A stretch of 20,232 nucleotides of DNA, from positions 1-20,232 of the forward strand of contig CANGYC010000009.1 in NCBI GenBank assembly GCA_947457975.1, written 5' to 3'. Source of the DNA: Comamonadaceae bacterium (GTDB taxonomy: Bacteria; Pseudomonadota; Gammaproteobacteria; Burkholderiales; Burkholderiaceae_C). Each line of letters begins with the position of its first letter. Positions within the stretch are counted from its first letter, which is position 1. Under the pieces are notes generated by a model. It was given only the letters and a program-made list of their open reading frames with translations. It did no database searches and was not told the DNA's origin. The translations under genes and the position numbers were made by a program. Below, in pieces: positions 8,332-15,465 of this stretch.

Positions 8332-9348
8332 TCAGGTTCCCTTGGCACGCTCGGTCCGGATGATGAGCAACTTGGCCATCGCCAAGACCAAAAAGGTGAT
8401 GCAGAACAAGAGGAAGCCCAGGGCAAACAGGGTATTGAAATGCAGCCCCTCGGCTTCACCAAATTCATTGGCCAGCACGGAAGCGATGGACGTGCCTGGC
8501 GAAAAAAGCGATGAGGGCATGCGGTTGGCGTTACCGATCACAAAGGTCACGGCCATGGTTTCGCCCAAGGCACGGCCCAGGCCGAGCATGATGCCGCCAA
8601 TCACCCCTTTTTGGGTGTACGGCAACACCACCTTGCGAACAACTTCCCAGGTCGTGCAACCTAATCCGTAGGCTGATTCACGCAGGATGGCGGGGGTGAT
8701 TTCGAACACATCGCGCATCACGGCAGCGATGAAAGGCAGGATCATGAAGGCCAGGATGATGCCGGCCGCCAGAATGCCCAGCCCGTTGGGGGCTCCGCCG
8801 AACAACCAGCCCACGATGGGCATGCCGGCAAAAACCGACTGCAGCGGCATTTGGAAATACGACGCAAAGACGGGCGCAAAGACGAAAAGACCGAACATGC
8901 CGTAGATGATGGAGGGCACAGCCGCCAACAACTCAATGGCGGTGCCCAGGGGCCTGCGAAGCCACACGGGGCAGGTTTCGGTGAGGAACAGCGCAATGCC
9001 AAAGGCCAAAGGCACGGCCAGGAGCAATGCGATGCCAGCGCTAAAGAGTGTGCCCACGATGGCGATGGCGGCACCAAATTCGCCATTAATAATGTCCCAT
9101 TCGACGTACCACAAGAAGTGGGCACCGAATTTGGTGAACGTAGGCAGTGCGTTGACGAACAGCGACACGATGATGCCGACCAGCGCCAGCAACACCAAGA
9201 GGGAGAAGAGCTGCGTCGAACGCTGGAAAACGGCGTCTTGAATCCGCTGCCGACGGGCGACCGCCATCACGCTGGGGTTGACGGACTCGACATGGGCGGT
9301 AGGTGAAGTGGATTTCACGGTCGATTCTGCTTGCATCATGGCAGTCAT
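8332..9348 (-). CDS. pstC: Phosphate ABC transporter permease PstC
   Basis: PstC is the partner permease of PstA. The start at 9348 gives 338 residues with a cytoplasmic N-tail of about 40 residues and about six membrane helices. Family segments are [20 protein letters not shown], then [17 protein letters not shown]. The EAA-like loop is in [20 protein letters not shown], followed by [20 protein letters not shown]. The open frame extends to a TTG at 9399, but that lies across an intergenic hairpin. An AGGA precedes the ATG cluster at 9348, 9339 and 9336. Because AGGA is only 2 nt from 9348, the ATGs at 9339 or 9336 may be the true start. The gene is separated from pstS by 73 nt containing a strong stem-loop. 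Confidence 0.95.
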   Translation of the reverse strand: MTAMMQAESTVKSTSPTAHVESVNPSVMAVARRQRIQDAVFQRSTQLFSLLVLLALVGIIVSLFVNALPTFTKFGAHFLWYVEWDIINGEFGAAIAIVGTLFSAGIALLLAVPLAFGIALFLTETCPVWLRRPLGTAIELLAAVPSIIYGMFGLFVFAPVFASYFQMPLQSVFAGMPIVGWLFGGAPNGLGILAAGIILAFMILPFIAAVMRDVFEITPAILRESAYGLGCTTWEVVRKVVLPYTQKGVIGGIMLGLGRALGETMAVTFVIGNANRMPSSLFSPGTSIASVLANEFGEAEGLHFNTLFALGFLLFCITFLVLAMAKLLIIRTERAKGT

Positions 9349-9361
9349 TTCCTGACGGAAA

Positions 9362-9387
9362 CCGCCGATGCGCGGTGGCATCGGCGG
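9362..9387 (-). promoter_or_regulatory. pstS-pstC intercistronic stem-loop
   Basis: A perfect 10-bp inverted repeat (CCGCCGATGC at 9362-9371, GCATCGGCGG at 9378-9387) closes a 6-nt loop in the gap between the pstS stop and the pstC start. There is only a short TTT after it on the transcribed strand, so it is not a canonical terminator. The likely role is a partial attenuator or a 3' stabiliser of pstS mRNA, allowing more PstS than PstCAB. The role is inferred. Confidence 0.7.
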
Positions 9388-9421
9388 CGTAGGGGTCAAC
9401 TATAGCCAGCCCGGAAGGGGA

Positions 9422-10444
9422 TCACTTGAGGTTGATTTGCGACCAGACGCGCTGACGGATCTGGTTGGTCAGCGAATCAGGCAGAGCCACGTAGTCGAGT
9501 TCCTCAGCCATCTTCTTGCCGTTCTTGAACGCCCAGTCGAAGAACTTGATGACTTCGGCAGACTGCGCCTTATCGGCGGGCTGCTTGTACATCAGGATAA
9601 AGGAGGCCGTGGTGACCGGGTAGGACTTGGCGCCAGGCTGGTTGACGATGGACAGCCCCATACCAGGCACGCTGAACCAATCGGCACCTGCGGCGGCAGC
9701 AGCGAAGGTCTCGTCATCGGGCAAGACGAAAATACCGTCCCTGTTCTGCAGGGCCATGACCGCGATTTTGTTTTTCTTGGCGTAGGCGTACTCCACATAT
9801 CCCAGGGCACCCTTGGTGCGGGACACGTTGGCTGCAACGCCTTCGTTGCCCTTGCCACCCACGGAAGTGGGAGCAGGCCACTTGACGGCAGCGCCGCGGC
9901 CCACGGTGTCCAGCCAGTCTTTGCTGACGGTCGAGAGGTAGTCGGTCCAGTTGAAGGTGGTGCCCGAACCGTCGGCGCGGTGCACCACGGTGATGGCCAT
10001 ATCCGGCAGGCGCTTGCCCGGGTTGAGGGCGGCCAGCTTGGGGTCGTTCCACTTGCTGATCTTGCCCATGAACATTTCAGCCAGAACCGGGCCGGTGACA
10101 CGCAGCTCGCCGCTGGCAAAACCGTCGAGGTTGATCACCGGGACCGTGCCGCCAATGATGGCTGGAAACTGAACCATGCCGTCTTTGTCGAGCTCTTCAC
10201 CCTTAAGCGGTGCATCGGTGGCACCGAAGGTGACGGTTTTAGCGCGGATCTGGCGAATGCCGCCGGAGGAGCCGATCGACTGATAATTCAGACCCGTGCC
10301 CGTGGCCTTTTTGTAGGCCTCGGCCCACTTGGCATAGATGGGGAAGGGAAAGGTCGCGCCGGCGCCGGTGATGTCGGCCGCCCAGGTGGTGGCTGCAGCG
10401 ACACTGAGGCCAACTGCTGCCAAGAAAGTCTTCATTTTGTGCAT
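9422..10444 (-). CDS. pstS: Periplasmic phosphate-binding protein PstS
   Basis: PstS captures phosphate in the periplasm and delivers it to PstCA. The 340-residue precursor has a Sec signal peptide (MHKMKTFLAAVGLSVAAATT), with probable cleavage after TWA at residue 22, giving a mature start of ADITGAGATFPFPIYAKW. No lipobox cysteine is present, so the protein should be soluble. Phosphate-contact motifs are GAGATFPFP, GSSGGIRQI and RADGSGTTFNWTDYL. An AGGAG ribosome binding site lies 5 nt upstream of the ATG. It is the first gene of the operon, with a PHO box about 80 nt upstream. A promoter-proximal position, a strong ribosome binding site and a following stem-loop all fit the high PstS dose the transporter needs. 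Confidence 0.97.
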   Translation of the reverse strand: MHKMKTFLAAVGLSVAAATTWAADITGAGATFPFPIYAKWAEAYKKATGTGLNYQSIGSSGGIRQIRAKTVTFGATDAPLKGEELDKDGMVQFPAIIGGTVPVINLDGFASGELRVTGPVLAEMFMGKISKWNDPKLAALNPGKRLPDMAITVVHRADGSGTTFNWTDYLSTVSKDWLDTVGRGAAVKWPAPTSVGGKGNEGVAANVSRTKGALGYVEYAYAKKNKIAVMALQNRDGIFVLPDDETFAAAAAGADWFSVPGMGLSIVNQPGAKSYPVTTASFILMYKQPADKAQSAEVIKFFDWAFKNGKKMAEELDYVALPDSLTNQIRQRVWSQINLK

Positions 10445-10506
10445 GAAAGCTCCTAAATCTGGTTCATAAAAAGTGGAAACAGGCAGCCCGCGGCTGACTT
10501 GGATGG

Positions 10507-10540
10507 ACTCTATGGGGCTTGTGTGACAGTTTCGTGTCGT
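10507..10540 (-). promoter_or_regulatory. PHO box and -10 of the pst-pho operon promoter
   Basis: Reading towards pstS, a degenerate half-site ACGACAC (10534-10540), a 4-nt spacer and a good half-site CTGTCAC (10523-10529) form an 18-nt PHO box at 11-nt period. Ten nt downstream is TAGAGT (10507-10512), a plausible -10. The predicted start is near 10500, leaving a leader of about 55 nt. The first half-site matches the CTGTCAT consensus poorly, but spacing and position fit PhoB-activated promoters, where the box replaces the -35. Confidence 0.7.
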
Positions 10541-10611
10541 TGTTGGCCATGTCCTGTGACGTCCTGAGGCTTTGTTCGGTGTCGTGCAGCGACAGCTCCC
10601 ATCGCGCCTTC

Positions 10612-10656
10612 AGGTCATGCAGATGTCAAATAAATGACTTCTGGCTGCCATAAACT
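10612..10656 (+). promoter_or_regulatory. Candidate PHO box and -10 upstream of ppx
   Basis: Half-sites AGGTCAT (10612-10618), ATGTCAA (10623-10629) and ATGACTT (10634-10640) lie at exact 11-nt period in the ppx direction. TAAACT (10651-10656) follows 10 nt after the third, the same geometry as at pstS and ppk. The first two half-sites are fair matches and the third is weak. It would put ppx under PhoB, divergent from the pst operon. This is less certain than the pstS and ppk sites. Confidence 0.45.
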
Positions 10657-10695
10657 GCCTGCCAATCTATTCATTGACGCCTCAAAGCCAAGCGC

Positions 10696-12180
10696 ATGCA
10701 AGACGGAACCCGACTGGCGGCCGTGGACCTGGGCTCCAACAGCTTCCGACTTGAAATCGGTCGCCTGGACCACGGTCTCATCCACCGCACCGAATACCTC
10801 AAGGAAACTGTCCGCCAAGGCGGTGGACTCGATGCACAAGGCTGGCTCAGCCCTCAGGCCATGCAACGCGGCTGGGATTGCCTGTCCCGATTCGGTGAAC
10901 GCCTGGCCGGGTTCAAGCGCCACCAGGTGCGGGCAGTGGCCACCCAGACTTTGCGGGAGGCCCGCAACCGGGAGGAGTTCCTCGCCCGCGGCCGGGACTT
11001 GCTGGGTTTTCAGATCGACATCATTCCGGGGCGCGAAGAAGCTCGCTTGATCTACCAGGGCGTGGCCCACCTGCTGCCCCAAAACGAGGAAAGACGGCTG
11101 GTGGTAGACATCGGCGGTCGCTCAACCGAGATGATCCTCGGCCAGGGTCTGCATGCCCGCGAGATGGACTCCTGGCCGGTGGGCAGCGTGACCTGGTCCC
11201 TGGCGCACTTCCCGGATGGTCTGTTCACGGCGCGGGCCTTTAAAGCAGCCGAAGTCGCTGCCAAGGCGGTGCTGGAGGAGGCCTGGCCCGCTTTTGGCGG
11301 CGAACACTGGGACCAGGCTTATGGCTCCTCTGGTACGGCCAACGCCGTGGCCGAAGTCCTGGGCAGTCTGGGCTGGCCTGCAGGCTGCATCACCCGCGAA
11401 GGCCTGGACTGGCTGCTCGAGCGCCTGCTCAAGAGCCAGAGTGCAGACCGGCTCAAGATGGACGGGCTCAAGGACGAGCGCAGGGCCGTGATCGGGGGCG
11501 GGGTGAGCGTCTTGCGTGCGGTGTTCGATCTTCTGGACATCCAGACCATGCAGGTGGCCCAGGGGGCGCTGCGCCACGGCGCGCTGTACGACCTGCTGCA
11601 ACGCGAACACAGCGACACCGACCTGCGGGGGCGCACGGTCGAGCGCCTGCGGCACAGGTTTGGCGTGGACAGCGCACAAGCCGACCGGGTTTGCCGCGTG
11701 GCCCGCCAGCTGCTGGGCATGGCACCGCCTGCCGTTGAGGATTACCCCCGGCTGGAGCGCAAGCTGGGCTGGGCTGCTCAACTGCACGAAATTGGCAGCC
11801 ATATCGCGCATGAAAATCACCACAAGCATGGTGCCTACATCCTGGACCATGTGGATGCACCTGGCTTTGCCCTGGAAGAGCTGCATCGGCTCAGCCTGCT
11901 GGTGCTCGGCCATCGCGGCAAACTCAGAAAGCTCGAAGCCGAGCTGAGCGATGAAGTTTTCGCGCGCCAGCTCCTAGCCCTGCGCCTGGCCGTGATCCTG
12001 GCCCATGCGCACCGAGACCCGGACATGAAAGGCATGAAGCTCGCCAGCGACTCGGACGGCATGAGCCTGAACCTGCGCTCCGGCTGGGCGGACAACTATC
12101 CGCAGTCCATGCACCTGCTGCGCGAAGAAGTACTGGCCTGGCAAAAAACGCCGTATCCCCTGCAGCTCATGGGCGGTTGA
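10696..12180 (+). CDS. ppx: Exopolyphosphatase Ppx (Ppx/GppA family)
   Basis: Ppx removes terminal phosphates from polyphosphate processively, opposing Ppk; GppA relatives also hydrolyse pppGpp. The 494-residue length is typical of Ppx. The ASKHA fold shows phosphate-binding motif 1 AAVDLGSNSFRLEIGR (D11) and motif 2 VVDIGGRSTEMILG (138-145 core). The catalytic glutamate region is PGREEARLIYQG (111-122) and a later nucleotide-site motif is YGSSGTANAVAE. The C-terminal third is an HD-like helical domain, visible as LHEIGSHIAHENHHKHGAYI. The ATG at 10696 is the first in frame after the promoter region; no strong ribosome binding site precedes it. It is divergent from pstS, and the 251-nt gap carries oppositely oriented PHO-box candidates. 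Polyphosphate rather than pppGpp activity is inferred from ppk nearby. Confidence 0.94.
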   Translation: MQDGTRLAAVDLGSNSFRLEIGRLDHGLIHRTEYLKETVRQGGGLDAQGWLSPQAMQRGWDCLSRFGERLAGFKRHQVRAVATQTLREARNREEFLARGRDLLGFQIDIIPGREEARLIYQGVAHLLPQNEERRLVVDIGGRSTEMILGQGLHAREMDSWPVGSVTWSLAHFPDGLFTARAFKAAEVAAKAVLEEAWPAFGGEHWDQAYGSSGTANAVAEVLGSLGWPAGCITREGLDWLLERLLKSQSADRLKMDGLKDERRAVIGGGVSVLRAVFDLLDIQTMQVAQGALRHGALYDLLQREHSDTDLRGRTVERLRHRFGVDSAQADRVCRVARQLLGMAPPAVEDYPRLERKLGWAAQLHEIGSHIAHENHHKHGAYILDHVDAPGFALEELHRLSLLVLGHRGKLRKLEAELSDEVFARQLLALRLAVILAHAHRDPDMKGMKLASDSDGMSLNLRSGWADNYPQSMHLLREEVLAWQKTPYPLQLMGG

Positions 12181-12214
12181 CACGCCGCTGCAGGCGCCAC
12201 TGCACAAGGAGGCT

Positions 12215-12256
12215 TTGACCGATAAAAGCTCAACGGTATAAACTGTTTACACCGTT
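12215..12256 (+). promoter_or_regulatory. Promoter with overlapping 25-bp palindromic operator
   Basis: A -35 TTGACC (12215-12220), 16-nt spacer and -10 TATAAA (12237-12242) precede the RHH-like gene. A 25-bp palindrome at 12232-12256 (arms AACGGTATAAAC and GTTTACACCGTT around a central T, one mismatched pair) covers the -10 and probable start site. Its end is 4 nt from the AAGGAG ribosome binding site. The position is that of a repressor operator; autoregulation by the encoded protein is an inference. Confidence 0.7.
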
Positions 12257-12270
12257 TAAAGGAGTTCATC

Positions 12271-12747
12271 ATGCCCACCACCTCCAAGGTCAGTGCCCAG
12301 CCCGTCAAGCAACCCGCGGCCAAACGCCCGAGCACAGCCGCCGCGAAGAAAACCACGCGCACACGCAGCACGGCGGCCAAGCGCCGCACACCTGCACCTA
12401 AACACACACCCACACCCTCACCTCGCTCACCCGTGGCCGCACCCAAGCGAGCAGCTGCCAAGCCTTTGAAGGCTGAACAGGCCGCCAAGCCCGGCAAGGA
12501 CAAGAACGCCAAGGCCCTTGAGAAGGTGAAGAAACCCAAGCTGGTGCGCGACAGCTTCACCATTCCCAAAGCCGAATACGAGGCGCTGGCGGCGCTCAAA
12601 GCACGTGCGGCCAAACAGGGTCAAACCCCAAAGAAAAGCGAGCTGCTGCGAGCCGGGATCATGGCCCTGACCGGCATGAGCGAGGCCCAGTTCATCAAGA
12701 GCCTGCAGGCCGTGCCCGCCATCAAAACCGGACGGCCAGCCCGCTGA
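12271..12747 (+). CDS. Lys/Ala/Pro-rich protein with C-terminal ribbon-helix-helix-like domain
   Basis: This 158-residue protein of unknown function has two parts. Residues 1-90 are a disordered, very basic tail rich in K, A, P, T and R, resembling histone H1-like tails of AlgP or PhaM type. Residues 92-133 look like a ribbon-helix-helix unit: strand VRDSFTIP, helix EYEALAALKARAAKQG, turn, and helix KKSELLRAGIMAL. The protein ends IKTGRPAR. RHH domains bind DNA as dimers on short inverted repeats, and a 25-bp palindrome overlies its promoter. An AAGGAG ribosome binding site is 7 nt before the ATG. It sits between ppx and sixA-ppk, converging with sixA at 6 nt. It could be a nucleoid-associated protein or autoregulated repressor. 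A link to polyphosphate (basic tails bind polyP) is speculation from location. Confidence 0.85.
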   Translation: MPTTSKVSAQPVKQPAAKRPSTAAAKKTTRTRSTAAKRRTPAPKHTPTPSPRSPVAAPKRAAAKPLKAEQAAKPGKDKNAKALEKVKKPKLVRDSFTIPKAEYEALAALKARAAKQGQTPKKSELLRAGIMALTGMSEAQFIKSLQAVPAIKTGRPAR

Positions 12748-12753
12748 GCCTGC

Positions 12754-13236
12754 TCAGAGGAAGTCGGGCGACTGCACGGTCATGAGCACCGTCTGGCGCT
12801 CGCCCTCGCGCTCACGATTGCGCAACCACCAGACCGCGCCCTTGCGGATGGACAAGTCCGACTGCGGCAGGTTCAGCAGCAAGGCAGCGGTCCGGCCTAG
12901 GGTTGGCTGGTGTCCCACCACCAGCACAGGCAGCTTGCCGTGAGGCCACTGGGCCGCCTCCAGCAGGGACTCGACGCTTTCGCCCGGGGCAATCTGATCG
13001 CAGGTTTTGAACTTGCGCCCCAGGTTCAGAGCCGTTTGCTCGCATCGCAAGGCCGGACTCACCAGGATGCGGGCACTTTCAGGCAATTGCCGGCTGAGCC
13101 AGGCGGCCATACGGGCCGCGTGTTTTTGACCACGCCCCGTGAGCGCCCGCTGAAGGTCGAGCCGGTACTGCGCCTCAGGGCCTGCACCTGGTTCGGGTTC
13201 CTGGGCCTCCGCATGGCGCCAAAGAATCAAATCCAT
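12754..13236 (-). CDS. sixA: Phosphohistidine phosphatase SixA
   Basis: SixA belongs to the histidine phosphatase (RHG) superfamily and removes phosphate from phosphohistidine; E. coli SixA acts on HPt domains and the nitrogen PTS protein NPr. The 160-residue protein opens MDLILWRHAEAQEPEP, with the catalytic R7-H8 pair. It has the expected second arginine region (LVSPALRCEQTA) and second catalytic histidine in VLVVGHQPTLGR. It starts 5 nt after the ppk stop and its GGAA ribosome-binding sequence lies inside the end of ppk, so translation is probably coupled and shares the ppk promoter. Co-expression with ppk is notable because Ppk1 works through a phosphohistidine intermediate, but a direct link is not established. 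It converges with the RHH-like gene. Confidence 0.92.
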   Translation of the reverse strand: MDLILWRHAEAQEPEPGAGPEAQYRLDLQRALTGRGQKHAARMAAWLSRQLPESARILVSPALRCEQTALNLGRKFKTCDQIAPGESVESLLEAAQWPHGKLPVLVVGHQPTLGRTAALLLNLPQSDLSIRKGAVWWLRNREREGERQTVLMTVQSPDFL

Positions 13237-13241
13237 TCGAA

Positions 13242-15356
13242 TCAGTTCCGTTTAAGCTGCTGGCCGTAGCGGCTCATCAGGGCAGCTTGCACGCCTTGCC
13301 GACGCTGGCGACCCACCGGCTGTACGCGGGTATATCGGCCGTCCGGGCCGAGTTCCCAGGCCTCTTTGCTGTCATGCAAATACGCGATGAGGCACTCATC
13401 AATCAGCCGCTGACGCAAGGCTGGGTCATGCACTGGCCAGGCCAGCTCCACACGACCGAACATATTGCGGTTCATCCAGTCGGCGCTCGACAGATAAAGG
13501 CTTTCCTCCTCGCCAGCGCGGAAATAGAAGACGCGCGAATGCTCAAGAAAGCGGCCAATCACGGAACGAATGCGGATGTTCTCGGTCAGGCCCGGAACCT
13601 GCGCCGGCAACATGCAGGCGCCGCGCACGATCAAATCGATCTTCACGCCCTGCTGACCAGCCCGCACCAGGGCGCGGATCAAGCCCTCGTCGGTCAGCGC
13701 ATTCATCTTGGCCACCAGCCGTGTCTCCTGCCCGGCGGCGGCTGCCTGACCCAGGCCCTCGATCAGCTCGATCATCTTGCGGTGCAGCATGAAGGGGGCG
13801 ATGACCAGTTGCTTGAGCTTGGGCAGGCGGCTCTGACTGGCCAAGTGATAGAACACGTGCTCCATGTCCTGGGTCAGGGCTGGATCGGCCGTCAGGTAGC
13901 TCACGTCGGTGTAGAGGCGAGCAGTGCGGGGGTTGTAGTTGCCCGTTGACAAGTGACCATAGCGCCGCAACACCCGGCCTTCGCGGCGCGTGACCAGCAG
14001 CATCTTGGCATGGGTCTTCAGGCCCAGCACACCGTAGACCACCTGGGCGCCGATGGCCTCGAGCATCTCGGCCCAGTTGATGTTGGCCTCCTCATCAAAG
14101 CGGGCCTTGAGCTCCACCACCACCATGACTTCTTTGCCGCGCCGCACCGCCTCGCGCAGCAGCTGCATCATCTCGGAGTCAGCCCCCGTGCGGTAAATGG
14201 TCTGGCGAATGGCCAGCACACTCGGGTCGCTGACGGCCTGGCGAAGAAAGCTCAGCACCCCATCAAAGCTCTCGAAGGGCTGGTGGATGCACACATCGCC
14301 CTGCTTAAGCCGATCGAAGATGGACTCCGACGGCGCCAGGGCCAGGGAATTGCTGGCACGGTAAGCAGGCCAGAGCAGGCGCTCGTCCTGGACCAGGTCG
14401 ATCAGCTGGGTCAGACGGACCAGGTTGACCGGGCCATGCACGCGGTAAAGGCAATCGGCAGGCAGGGAGAACTGCCTGAGCAGGAAATCGGACAAGTACT
14501 CCGAACAGCCTGAGGACACCTCCAGCCGCACCGCCTGGCCGAACTGCCGGTGTTCCAGGCCCGCACGCAGAGCGGTGCGCAGGTTATCGACGTCATCCTC
14601 GTGCACATCCAGATCGGAATTGCGCGTGACCCTGAATTGGGAGAACTGCAGCACCTCCCGCCCCGGGAAGAGCTCGGCCAGGTGGGCGCGGATCACGCTG
14701 GAGAGGGAGACAAAGTTCTGATGCCCCCCGGCCAGCCGAGAAGGCAGCGCAATGATGCGCGGCAGCACCCGCGGCACCTTGACGATGGCGATTTCATTGT
14801 CGCGACCGAAGGCATCGGCACCGGCAAGCCGCACGATGAAGTTCAGCGACTTGTTGGCCACCATCGGGAAAGGATGCGAAGGATCCAGGCTCACCGGCAC
14901 CAGCAGGGGCCTGAGCTCGCGCCGAAAGTAATCGCGCACCCAACGCCGCTGCACCGGATTGCGCTCCCCGTGGGAGAGGATGCGGATGCCCTGCTCGGCA
15001 AATGCCGGCAGCAAGATCTCGTTGTAGAGCGCGTACTGGCGAGCCACCAGCTCATGGGCGGTGCGCGAGAGCTCGCGTGCATTCCCGGCGGCTTGGCCCT
15101 CAGCCTTCAGCAAAGCCAGCAGGGGGGCGAAGCGCACCTCGAAAAACTCGTCGAGGTTGGAGGACACGATGCACACATAGCGTAAGCGCTCCAGCAAGGG
15201 AACCTCCGCACGCGTGGCCATCTCCAGCACCCGCTCATTAAAGGCCAGGATGCTCACGTCCCGACTGAGCAGGGGCAAGACCTCTGCGTCTGGACGTTCA
15301 GTCTCCTCGGACGTTGAAGGGGCGGCGGCCTTGCGGCCCTGGCGTGCTTGAGCCAT
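13242..15356 (-). CDS. ppk1: Polyphosphate kinase 1
   Basis: Ppk1 polymerises the gamma-phosphate of ATP into polyphosphate through an autophosphorylated histidine. The protein has 704 residues, the usual Ppk1 size. The N-terminal domain begins SRDVSILAFNERVLEMATRA and SSNLDEFFEVR. The two phospholipase-D-like catalytic domains contain TIYRTGADSEMMQLLREA, KTHAKMLLV with the predicted phospho-acceptor H449, and FLEHSRVFYF with the second catalytic H606. YGHLSTGNYNPRTARLYTD is also diagnostic. No clear ribosome binding site precedes the ATG and the predicted leader is short (about 25 nt). A near-perfect PHO box lies 49-66 nt upstream of the start, so expression should rise on phosphate starvation. 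It forms an operon with sixA. No truncation or substitution was seen. Confidence 0.97.
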   Translation of the reverse strand: MAQARQGRKAAAPSTSEETERPDAEVLPLLSRDVSILAFNERVLEMATRAEVPLLERLRYVCIVSSNLDEFFEVRFAPLLALLKAEGQAAGNARELSRTAHELVARQYALYNEILLPAFAEQGIRILSHGERNPVQRRWVRDYFRRELRPLLVPVSLDPSHPFPMVANKSLNFIVRLAGADAFGRDNEIAIVKVPRVLPRIIALPSRLAGGHQNFVSLSSVIRAHLAELFPGREVLQFSQFRVTRNSDLDVHEDDVDNLRTALRAGLEHRQFGQAVRLEVSSGCSEYLSDFLLRQFSLPADCLYRVHGPVNLVRLTQLIDLVQDERLLWPAYRASNSLALAPSESIFDRLKQGDVCIHQPFESFDGVLSFLRQAVSDPSVLAIRQTIYRTGADSEMMQLLREAVRRGKEVMVVVELKARFDEEANINWAEMLEAIGAQVVYGVLGLKTHAKMLLVTRREGRVLRRYGHLSTGNYNPRTARLYTDVSYLTADPALTQDMEHVFYHLASQSRLPKLKQLVIAPFMLHRKMIELIEGLGQAAAAGQETRLVAKMNALTDEGLIRALVRAGQQGVKIDLIVRGACMLPAQVPGLTENIRIRSVIGRFLEHSRVFYFRAGEEESLYLSSADWMNRNMFGRVELAWPVHDPALRQRLIDECLIAYLHDSKEAWELGPDGRYTRVQPVGRQRRQGVQAALMSRYGQQLKRN

Positions 15357-15388
15357 GGGTGAGTGTCGTTGGTAAATCTGTAAGGTTG

Positions 15389-15422
15389 AATCTAAGAAGC
15401 TGGCGTGACAGTTTGGTGACAG
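15389..15422 (-). promoter_or_regulatory. PHO box and -10 of the ppk-sixA promoter
   Basis: Reading towards ppk there are two identical CTGTCAC half-sites (15416-15422 and 15405-15411) separated by 4 nt, a textbook 18-nt PHO box. TAGATT (15389-15394) follows after exactly 10 nt as the -10. The predicted start is near 15382. Each half-site differs from CTGTCAT only in the last base. This is the strongest PhoB site in the window. Confidence 0.85.
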
Positions 15423-15465
15423 ACAAAGACCGCACCAGGGGTCTGCCCGGGCGCAGAACGCAGCC

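Noticed and set aside
9349..9399. N-terminal extension of PstC from the TTG at 9399
   Set aside because: The extension is encoded by the intercistronic hairpin and has no ribosome binding site; the ATG cluster at 9336-9348 is better placed.
9368..10456. 362-codon plus-strand open frame opposite pstS
   Set aside because: Antisense shadow of pstS caused by high-GC codon bias; pstS has clear signal peptide, motifs and ribosome binding site.
12743..12756. Inverted repeat CTGAGC-CT-GCTCAG at the convergent end of the RHH-like gene and sixA
   Set aside because: Two-nt loop and no T run on either side; too weak to call a terminator.
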